NCBI GenBank assembly: GCA_039619475.1 | Contig: CM077115.1 | Location: 158,447,774 to 158,511,773, forward strand | Origin: Icerya purchasi | Taxonomy: Eukaryota > Arthropoda > Insecta > Hemiptera > Monophlebidae | Reading direction: 5' to 3' | DNA length: 64,000 nucleotides | Shown here: in pieces, positions 55,864 to 64,000 of the stretch | How positions within the stretch are numbered: position 1 is the first letter of the stretch | Layout of the letters: every line of letters begins with the position of its first letter | The notes under the pieces: generated by a model | What the model was told of the DNA's origin: nothing | Databases searched by the model: none | What the model saw: only the letters and a program-made list of their open reading frames with translations | Translations under genes and position numbers: made by a program

Positions 55864-57103
55864 CCGTATATAAACCAAAATTTCACGCGGGTGGAGGGGT
55901 ACGAAAATATTTTTATAATTATATATACATATATGCGTGTTATCATAAAATATATTTATTCATAAATGATACACTAAAGCCTTGTAGTCAATTATTGCAT
56001 ATGCAATATTTGAACACAGCAATAAAAGCAAATAAAAAATTGTCGTTTCCATAGAATTCATAAAAAATTTAATTTTCTTTTCCTTTGTCAAAAATTGAAA
56101 AGAAATAAATTTATTCTGAATTTCAGTCCATTTAATTCAAGCAGTTATGATTTCGCAGACATTTCGAGGAGGGTTTGAACCCGGAAAACCCCCCCTCAGA
56201 TACGGCCCTGAATATATATATATATATATATATATAGGTCCAGACACAGAATATAAGGAAACAAAAAAAATCAGTTTAGTAAAAGTTTCATTATAATATA
56301 CAACTGTCTTTTTTCTTCTTCATAAGTTAAAAGAAAACAACTTAGCGCATCTGTTATCTTTTTTACACAGAATTACACAATCAAAGGTATATTTACGAGT
56401 ACTAAAATTAAACTAAAAACATGCTTACTATTGATATTTTGAATTTTTAAAAAATGGAACAGTGGACTGAACGAAATAGTTTCGAAACTGCAATACCATT
56501 CATAGGAATAGTCGATGTTTGCAATTTTCGTTTTTATGTAATATTTCCTTTACTTTTAATATTAAAATCGTTGAAATGTATAGTACTTGTTTCTGGAACA
56601 ACTTTCAGAAATTAAAAAAAAATAGAATAGAAACCACAAAATAAAAAGAAGCGCGTAGTTCCCATCACTTTCTGTTGTAGGTCAGTAAAATTTGATTAAG
56701 AAATTTTGTGAAAACCATAAAATTATTAACCAATTTGTTTGTAGTAAATAAAGCGATCAGTTAAATATGTCGAAATTGTTCCAAAAAGAACGAAAAATAT
56801 TTGTAAAGTTATTTTACAGACAAGTATTATACCCAACATTAGTGTAATATTAAACGATGTGTGCTACTGTTCGACTTACCCCTCCGCCTTTGATAAGCTT
56901 TCGCCTAAAATCTTCCGAAGGATTACTGAACACATATTCCTCTCGTTTAACATGTGACAGAGGAGGGCCACTTTGTTGAAGTTCTAAATAATATTTGAAT
57001 CGTATTTTGTGGGGTTCCTCTTTATTGCGTAAATATATATCAATCGGCAAACTGAAACCAGCGTAACCAGACTCCCGCACGACGTACGGTGGTTCTTTTA
57101 ATA
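44051..57103 (-). CDS. ear: AF9/ENL-family YEATS protein, 3' four exons
   Basis: Exons on minus: 57103-56880, 54431-54249, 47621-47463, 46042-44051. The junctions are GT-AG and the last three are phase 0, giving 851 residues. AF9/ENL proteins read acylated lysines on histone H3 through the YEATS domain and connect elongation (P-TEFb/AF4) and DOT1L complexes to chromatin. Exon 57103 has the second half of YEATS. The middle exons and most of the last are low-complexity. The end is the ANC1-homology domain. The first half of YEATS (with the His, Ser and Phe of the acyl-lysine cage) must lie upstream and was not found before 64000. The 6.6-kb intron between 54248 and 47622 holds a LINE, a large palindrome and an unknown coding relic. 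The closest named gene is Drosophila ear. Confidence 0.9.
46043..47462 (-). other. ear intron, non-coding
   Basis: AT-rich intron between the last two ear exons. No element recognised. A TA run lies at 46957-46973. Confidence 0.6.
48068..48655 (-). mobile_element. LINE 3' fragment in an ear intron
   Basis: A 16-base T run at 48068-48083 is the A tail. The sequence is purine-rich on plus, like the other family members. Minus frames give HYFYLSIQPFLP, RSIIYSIVRFRFNH and HILFNC-like segments in the same order as the LINE at 12897-14478 (FYFSIQPNLP, IVPIIRLRLNH, HILFEC). Stops and shifts are frequent, so it is an old 5'-truncated copy. Confidence 0.62.
48656..49845. other. ear intron, non-coding
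   Basis: No gene. 49260-49740 is less AT-rich, with CCCCCCCAGTCCC near 49373 and GATTTTCGGGGGTTTTACGA near 49415. It may be part of the same unit as the palindrome that follows. Confidence 0.35.
49846..50583. repeat. 738-bp palindrome (foldback), 335-base arms
   Basis: The arms 49846-50180 and 50251-50583 are reverse complements with roughly 90 percent agreement by eye, around a 70-base loop. Shared landmarks are CAGTTATAATACAT, TTTTTTCAACACTCTTTAAA, TAACTAAGCTAGCTCAGAGC and GTGCGCATG-type sequence near the loop. The inner ends and loop are GC-rich (CCCTCGCGGGCCGC). It has no coding capacity and lies in the 6.6-kb ear intron. No target duplication was identified. Confidence 0.85.
50650..52720 (+). 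pseudogene. Decayed protein-coding relic, family unknown
   Basis: A 2-kb stretch in which plus frames contain runs of credible protein sequence interrupted by stops and shifts. 50721-50870 has SFKLFRLKQIKSLNSRLLKY. 50882-51157 is an unbroken 91-codon frame with KEQNILNLWITGNVANSF and NEVAVLLVDQTCDKRN. Around 51500-51780 the text resembles LDITNKISNEFGTERKK. 52318-52518 has HSDEFITNFEKCINYMETI. The codon-like composition and continuity across 2 kb argue against chance. I recognise no transposase, reverse transcriptase or integrase motif. It may be an ancient viral or mobile-element gene, or a host retrocopy, captured in an ear intron. Confidence 0.45.
52721..54248. other. ear intron, non-coding
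   Basis: Nothing recognised on either strand beyond AT-rich sequence. Confidence 0.5.
54432..55802. other. ear intron, non-coding
   Basis: No element recognised. It contains a T run near 55527-55548. Confidence 0.5.
55803..55860. repeat. (TA)n microsatellite, left flank of a MITE
   Basis: About 29 uninterrupted TA units. The run stops exactly at the terminus of the element at 55860. Confidence 0.92.
55860..56210. mobile_element. 351-bp MITE inside a TA repeat
   Basis: The left end is AGGGCCGTATATAAACC and the right end is the complement of CAGGGCCGTATCTGAGG. Just inside the ends are G-rich (GGGTGGAGGGG) and C-rich (CCCCCCCTC) blocks in inverted positions. TA repeats lie on both sides (55803-55860 and 56212-56235), so the element probably landed in a microsatellite. 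No coding capacity. Similar G/C-rich subterminal blocks occur in the elements at 27811 and 37279. Confidence 0.72.
56880..57103 (-). CDS. ear: ear exon with C-terminal half of the YEATS domain
   Basis: The acceptor TTTACACAG precedes 57103, and the donor GGG|GTAAGT follows 56880. It begins with two bases of a codon, so the preceding exon ends in phase 1. It reads LKEPPYVVRESGYAGFSLPI, then DIYLRNKEEPHKIRF and NPSEDFRRKLIKGGG. The SGYAGF motif holds the Tyr and Phe of the acyl-lysine pocket of AF9. FSNPSEDFRRKL closes the domain. Identity with vertebrate AF9 is visibly high, so this exon is under strong constraint. Confidence 0.93.
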
Positions 57104-60100
57104 CTGTGTAAATAAATCACATTCGATAAATTATTTAATTGAAAAAAATTAGAATACAATATAGTACTGGTCATGCATATACTCGTAAGCTACTGACGGC
57201 AACAAACAAAAACCAAATGGAAATACAAAAACATAATATAATGTTATTTTTTTACGCCAATTACTGTATTATAAAAAATTGAAAATATTATAAACGCATA
57301 TATATATAATATTGTGCGATAGTTTATAAATTTTTAACAGATCTGTTTAATGTGATTTATTGAAGTTTAAAGAGAGAACAAGACGATTTTAAACATTAAG
57401 ATGCGGTGTACGAGCGACGTAGCTGCATGTAATAGGCAGTCACAGAGATGCATCATCGTTAATCTTATCTGGCACAACGTGCAACTTATGTAATACATTG
57501 AAATTAATGTATTCTTTTCCTTTTTCTCAGCCGGGAATTTACATGTTATTTAGGATTAAAGATGGACGATATGAAAATTTTAAAAGGAGAGGGATGAAGA
57601 AAAAAAAAAAATAAAAAAAAAAAAAAAATTTAAAATACGAAACAACGGTGATTTACTGGAAAAACTGATAATTTTATTCGAGAAAAACAATTTCAAAGCG
57701 TGAACTACGATCGATTTAAAATTAATTAGCGATCTGGTGATTTCCTGAAAATGTACAATACCAGTAGTCAAATTTACAAAGTATTAGTATTTATAAATTA
57801 ATTTTTCACTACAATTTCTGTCCCATCTGAATTATTTTTCAGTATTTTATTTAACTTTTTTTTAAGTATTTAATATAGTGCTTTAGAATATAATTTTTAT
57901 ACATTTGTTATTTTGCTGGAAAGTGAAGATATAATTAATCGTTAAATGATTTATGTTTTACTTTATCAAATATGTTGACTTCTTTGCTGTTATTTTCTCT
58001 CCTGTTTATAGATCATTTTCTCCTCCTTCCCTTATAAGCGGTATTTCGTGCGTATTACTTTTACCCTCGATCTTTTGAAAGTCCTCTTTTCCTCTCAGAT
58101 TTCACTCCTTCTCAATTTTAAATTCTTAGTTATCTTCTTTTTCGCTTCTTTTTCTTCTTTTTTCTCTACATGATGCGTAAACATACAAAATATTTAAAAA
58201 AAAAAAAAAAAAAGTTACCATAAACATGACAATTCTTAAGAGATATTTTAACACGAATCATAATATTTTACATATCAGATAAGAAAAATTTACGAAAAAA
58301 TGTTACATATTTCAAATCGGAAAATTATACATTCACACATTTTTTAAATAAATCTTATCCAGTTAATTTACAGTTAAATTAATGTTCCAGAATCATTTAT
58401 TTTATTAAATATAAAATATTATTTATACGCGTAACAATTTAATTTTTAACCTTTTTTTTTTTCAAAATTATATTTATCCGTAAAAGTTGTCCAAACCCAT
58501 GTAAAATTAAGTTTGAAATTAGTTTAATTTGAATTTTGTTTTATTAAAGATTCATTGTTTTTTGTGTTATACCGTACAAATCGCAAAATTAAAAATTTTG
58601 TCATCGTCAATAGATAGTTCAGACAGTTTTAAATTAGTTTTCAGCCGATTTGAAACAGTTTGTGGAATATATGGGGTTTAAGAAATGAAATAAAATAAAA
58701 AAACCTTCCTCAACGTTGTTAATATAATAATAAGAGTGTATTGTACGATGCGTTTTGATTATTCCTCAAACAAAGTTAATAATTCAAGGAAAGATGTATT
58801 CGAAAGGATACCAACAGCTTAATTAATCAGGTAAATAAATGGTCAAATTTAGGTTTACAAAGAAATGAACAGTTAATATTAGAAAGAAACAACTAAATTA
58901 AAAAAAAAAAACAATTCCCTCATTTTTCACGAATTAATTAGCGATAACCCTTTTGTCTTAGAGAAAAAAATTTTAGCCTTTTCGATACTTTTTCAAAACT
59001 TTAAAATTTTAAACGAGGGAAACCTTTAACCTTTTCCTCACAAACTTTGGTTATCCTTCAATCCCTCTGATATAATTTGTACAAGTAATGGCCCTTCTGT
59101 TTTAAATTGCGGTTAGTATACATGAAATTCGCCCATTTTATGCGGTTGATTCATGTTATTGTTTCCACTAATTTATAAATAGAAATTTTACTTTAGAAAT
59201 CGACTACAAGCTCGGTCTATGGTTTTTTTTTTTGTTTTTTTTTTTTTAATATAGCAAAAAATTACATTTTACGGATTCAAAGACGCAACAAAAAAATAAT
59301 GATATTTTTCCATTTTGAAAAAAAAAAACCGTGAATATTCTTAAAAAATTACAACGTTTAATTATTGTCTACCAAACCGCAAACCATTCTTTCGACGTAT
59401 TTCGCTTATTTTCTAGAACACGATTACAGTGAACTTTTGAAAATACGCACATTTCTGGTCGAATATTTGTCTTAAATTAAGAGGCAGTGTTGGATATTTC
59501 TTATGTCCCGGGATAAACATGAAAAGGACATAGGGCCAAACCAGTGATAAAGCGGGTCAGAATACGTCTTCCAATTGTGAAATTAATTTTCTTATAGTAT
59601 TTTCATTTATATAATAGCATTTATTGTAAATTGTGACGCGGTAATTCTATCTTGTTGAAATCGCATGTTTTGTTTAAAGAAATGACGGTGTAAATTAATC
59701 CCGGCCATCCCACAAAAAATCCACTGAATATCTCGTAATATCTTTTAATTCAGAGTTATAGCTTTTTTTTTTATTTCATTTGTTTTCAAAAACCAAGGTT
59801 CTCAATAAATTATTTTACCGAATCGTACCACGAATTGTTAATTCAGATCTGTGCAATGTTTTTTTTTTCAATGCTTTATTGCGGATTGTTTGCAATTCAT
59901 TAAAGGAAATTTCATCTTTTCTTATAGCTTTTAGGTCACAGGTTCCAGATTTCTCTTCCTCCAGATTCAAATATATACTAACAATTTTACCCACCCTGAA
60001 ATAACTGAGTACCTAAAAAATCTGCGAAAGTAAAGGTGACTGAAAGACTGGAACTGCTCGCTCCCTACTCTCATCAGTAAGTGATCCTTTAGTTTACTAT

Positions 60101-61974
60101 TGAACATATCTTATCAAGAAGATGCGACTTACTTCACTCACTTAAAGGAATGATGTACTTTATTAATGAAAAAATTATCTTCATAGAAGTACCGTTACAG
60201 AACGTTGATAACATTCTGTAGACGTAGTTATTTAAACGACGTAAATTATAAATTCTATGAAAAGTTCTTAAGCTGGAACAAAGCAATAACTTAAAATACT
60301 TGCTCGTAGGACGAAATACTAACATTCAGCGAGCATTGTGAAAATTTAAAAACGCAAGGTGAAGACTAGAATATTTTTCAAGGAAACTAGAGTATGATCG
60401 TTATTAGAAGCGAGGCCAAGTATACTAAAAACAATAGCACATTTTTCAAGTTTCGTTACGAATGAGGAGTTTGGGCATAAAAAAAAGTAGATCCAGTACA
60501 ATGATATCAGAATAATTACTGGTTGATTCAGAATGACCAAAAAGGATGAATTTTATGGTGCACACGGAACAACACTATTGGAAATATGGAATAGTATGGA
60601 GACTTGTTGCCACTGGCAAAGTATCGTAAAAAAATGTCGAGATTGACACTGGCTACTCTATGTTTGGACAAAAGAATAAATTTGGTCTCCTGAAATCCGA
60701 AAAAGTTTACTGTTAAGTGAAGGTCATTAAAGAGAAACTCAGAAGCAGCAAAGTCGGTAAAATAACAAGTGAATAACGTGCTCAATAAAAGAACACACCG
60801 ATATTAAATAAAAATATAATGTGGCCCTTATACGCTAAACCGGTTATAGACCCCGACTGTGCGAGTACTTAAGTTAACCTAAAGAATTGAAGTTTCTGGA
60901 AAACGATTTATGTAAAAAAAGAACAGGACAAAATTAGTCACCTTTTCAATAATCTGAAATTGATTTAAATGTCGAGCAAGAAAGAGCGTATGAACAAATA
61001 TTTGTGACATTATTAAACAGACAGAATAATAAAATTTAAAGCAGAAATTTCGGTACGCGAAGTATTTCAAACTTTTACATGTAGCTATTATGATATTTGA
61101 TTTTATCATTTCAAATTAATTGTTCCTTACATTTGTAACGGAAGATTTGGTACAAAATAGTACATATAAAACATATACACGTATAGTAAAAAATTTAATG
61201 TATTTTATTCGCAGAAAAATTACCAAAAAGTACAATTTTTAAATTTTTCTTATTAGTCTAGATGCAACTGGGCTAAAGTCTAATTGCGTAGATAAATTTC
61301 AAACAGATTTTCAATCGTCATTGCAGATCAATATCACTTGTCGTTCAATTGCAAGAACTGCTTCATTTAATTAAAAATCGCATTATACCATTAATAATGT
61401 ACGTAAAATGAAGCTAAACTGCAGTGGGCAGTTAAACATTTTAGGCTACACTTTTACCATTCAAGACTGATAAGTGGCAAAAATGTATGTAATTTTAAAG
61501 ATAAAATGATTTAATAAAAAGTAAATAAGTAAAATTTATTGCTATATATATCCTCCCAAATATAATAACTAGAATTAGCATTTCCATGATATTGCATGTT
61601 CTTCTTCGATTCATTTCTAAGTAAATCTAATTCGATATTTTCACGCATTGTGTCATCTAAATAAAAAAATTGGTTTTATATTGCACACGCACGTTTAGAG
61701 AAAGATGATTTATTTCATAGTCATCTTTCACACTCGAAAACTTTAAGTAGAATAAAACGCTAGCCTAAACACAATTTTTCATTTTTATCCGACCTACAGT
61801 TAATTTATAATGTTTCTGCTGTTGCTTACTGTTAATGACAAAAATTTAAGCTCGCATTTTTTTTTTTATTTATTTTTATCTTTTTTTTCATTTATACATT
61901 TCGGATTTTCGAAACGTCGAAAATACCACGGAGTTTGTGCTCTCAAATTTGTTTGTGGATTGTGTCGTATAATA
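57104..61974. other. Upstream ear intron or 5' region, nothing recognised
   Basis: Nearly 5 kb without a supportable exon. I searched the minus strand for the missing first half of YEATS (a segment like HDW-x-V-F-V-R-G and LHESF) and did not find it. 60340-60790 is slightly less AT-rich, with short minus frames but no recognisable motif. Confidence 0.4.
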
Positions 61975-63660
61975 CAGAATTCGAAGTTTTTAAAACTGAC
62001 GGAAAAGTAATTTATTGTAACCTTTGCTCTAAAAACATCGGTTGTATAAAAAAATCCGAATTAAACACACACGTTATACTATATGTAAGTTTTAACATTT
62101 TTTAAAACAAGCCTTTTTTTTACAGTTAAAATTATTTTTATTACAAAAACAGGTACTTCGGAAAAAAAGCAATAGGAACCAGTCGTTTTATAAATATTTA
62201 AAGTACTAAAAAATTATTTAACCAATATTAATATATATATATTTTTTTTTTTCGGCTTCTCATATGAGATCTTTGTCTATAAAAATAAATAAGAAAAAGG
62301 AGAAACAGTGTGTCTGTTAACATCTTGTAACGAAAAAAAAAAAAAAATAAAATAAAATAAAAATGAAGATCCTTGCTATAAAAGGGTAACTTTAGATATT
62401 CCATTAAATATAAACTGTTATCTAAACTATTCAATAATTTTTCGGAGAAATACATTCAAAGCAGTATACTAACTGAAAATGCATTAAGAAAAAACTAAGT
62501 ACCAACGGTTTATAAGGATATTTTTGAAAAAATTAGGGACCTTAAAAAATAAATATGTATATATGTACATGTGTATATGAAACTATAGACTAGCGAAGAT
62601 TACATATATAGCAAATTTATTAATTGGCCGATTCGAAGAGGACTATCCGTCAGAAACTTCTTTAATAGCCCAATAGCAATTATAAACCACAAATCATGAA
62701 ATGATTGGTCGATCTGTTAATAAGAATTTAAGGAAACTTTTTGAAAACGAATTATTTGAAGAAAGAATTTTACTTTTAATAACAGATTATGATTAACGTC
62801 GGAAAAAAATTACGATTATTTTACTCTAATATGAGGATAGAACGAATAATGTAAATAAACTAGTAAATTGTGGGAAAAAAATCTTTCTGAAAGTTCCTAC
62901 ACGAAAAGAAGTTATCAAACGGATAATGGAAGAAAAACCACTACTACCATAACGAGTAATATCTAGATGATGAATATGGCTGTTAGCTGTTCTGTTTTAT
63001 GCAAATAATTTCGAAAAATTTAAAAAAGTTGTAGCTGCTCTAAGAATGATGCAGAATCTGCAAGAAAGGTAATTAAAATTGTTCTTTTTTTTATCCTAAT
63101 TAAGATGGGTTTAAAAAACAGTTTGTATTATATTTTTAATTGTTCACGTTTAGACCGAAATTCTTATTGAAAAAAGAAAAATTCAACATGACCTACAATT
63201 CATACTAATAGATTTATCATTCCTACCAAAACAACATCGAAAAACTAATAATAACTAGAAAAACGGTAGAAAAAATGCAAGCTATTCCGGGAGATAAAGG
63301 TTTAGATTTACATACGAAATTATAAAATGTATTAGATAAATTACTATCTAATGTATATAGAATTTATTTATTTATCAATTTTTTTTATTCTTAAAAAATA
63401 AGTGAAATGAAATTATTATTTAAAGTCCACGTTAATTAAATTACAAGACTCGTTTTATTTAAATATTTTTAAAGGAAAAAATATGAGTTTAGAGTTTATA
63501 AGGAATGCAAAATATATACTAGATGAAAGTATAGAGAATACAATGAAAATCGAAGAGTCCAATTTACCATACGTACCGTCAATTTCAGTGGAGGTTGAAC
63601 GATCGTTTTCAGTATATGAAAACATTTTAACTGGCAAAAAAATAGCTTTAAAAATCATTT
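61975..63660 (+). pseudogene. hAT transposase relic (CGGBP1-like clade)
   Basis: Plus frames show, in order: a BED-like zinc finger segment FKTDGKVIYCNLCSKNIG with the later His (61975-62095); LTENALRKN and VYKDIFEKIRDL near 62470-62550; SIDET-like residues; KIFLKVPTRKEVIKRI and NNFEKFKKVVAALRMMQNL near 62880-63065; LEKTVEKMQAIPGDKGLDL near 63250-63310; and the C-terminal dimerisation motif SISVEVERSFSVYENILTG (63580-63640), ending in a stop at 63659. This order matches hAT transposases of the group that gave rise to CGG-repeat-binding-protein-like genes. Numerous stops and frameshifts make it inactive. Element termini were not found. Confidence 0.72.
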
Positions 63661-63661
63661 A

Positions 63662-64000
63662 ATTCAAAGCTAATAAGTTAAGTAAAAATACTTTACATAT
63701 GAATTATTTCAAAACATTCATTCAGGATAAAAGTTCATTGCACGTTTTTAATTTTTACTACTCGTTTTCACTTTATATTATACGTTTTCAAGGTGTTTAC
63801 TGCACTTTTTGAAATTTTTAATGCACAAAAATCCGAGCTCTAATAATAATCAGTATGTTATTATAAGCTTGTCAACCACGTGCATATTTGAATTATGAAA
63901 AGTCTTAGTACTAACTATTAATATGATGGACTATTAACACATTGAAGTCGATGCCCGTCTGTAACATGGGCAAATTGCGAAAAAAATTTCCATTAAAAAT
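63662..64000. other. Non-coding, 3' flank of the hAT relic
   Basis: No gene. Possibly the 3' part of the hAT element, but no inverted terminus is visible before the window ends. Confidence 0.4.

Noticed and set aside
55737..56054. Frames with long Tyr-Ile runs
   Set aside because: They are translations of the TA microsatellite.
57104..64000. First YEATS exon of ear
   Set aside because: Looked for the conserved HDW and LHESF-type segments on minus and found none. The exon is assumed to be outside the window or too short to see.

Overview
This is an AT-rich nuclear segment of an insect genome. It has intron-split genes with GT-AG junctions, long introns, many AT microsatellites, and a very heavy load of decayed transposable elements. 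The two recognisable host genes are animal genes of insect type. The order of insect cannot be fixed from the sequence alone. There are no bacterial features, no CRISPR array, and I found no intact tRNA or rRNA.

Host genes. (1) Plus strand, 4113-7560: the last three coding exons of an unrecognised single-pass membrane protein. Its 5' part is not identified. (2) Minus strand, 31998-20984: a complete eight-exon gene for mitochondrial Tim50 (389 aa), with a DREF-type TATCGATA box just upstream of the start codon. (3) Minus strand, 57103-44051: the last four exons of the AF9/ENL family YEATS protein (Drosophila ear). They run from the second half of the YEATS domain to the C-terminal ANC1-homology domain. 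The 5' exons lie beyond those I could find, probably past the right edge. Tim50 acts in inner-membrane protein import. Ear/AF9 acts in transcription elongation complexes. Their adjacency looks accidental.

Mobile elements, left to right. 700-960: RTE-type LINE endonuclease relic. 2075-2402: 3' scrap of an RNase-H-bearing LINE. 2417-3449: PIF/Harbinger remnant keeping a MADF gene and a transposase in convergent orientation. 4795-5860 and 5867-6376: two abutting LINE fragments. 8801-9232: palindrome whose two ends resemble a tRNA-like promoter. 11960-15313: RTE-type LINE with a second LINE (12897-14478) nested inside it. 17650-18963: full-length but dead mariner. 23717-24775: LINE ending almost at a Tim50 splice acceptor. 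24895-25123: palindromic MITE. 25572-25993: foldback element. 26000-27800: LINE. 27811-28496 and 37279-37949: a dispersed repeat family. 32965-33867: Harbinger-like element with TTA duplications inside another LINE scrap. 34400-35563: Mutator-like transposase pseudogene. 39317-39633: MITE. 48068-48655: LINE. 49846-50583: 738-bp palindrome. 50650-52720: decayed coding relic of unknown family. 55860-56210: MITE inside a TA repeat. 61975-63660: hAT transposase relic.

One LINE family, with an RNase H domain and a conserved C-terminal cysteine/histidine segment, appears at least five times in different states of decay. The large introns of Tim50 (6.8 kb) and ear (6.6 kb) are built mostly from such insertions, yet the exons and splice junctions remain open and in phase.
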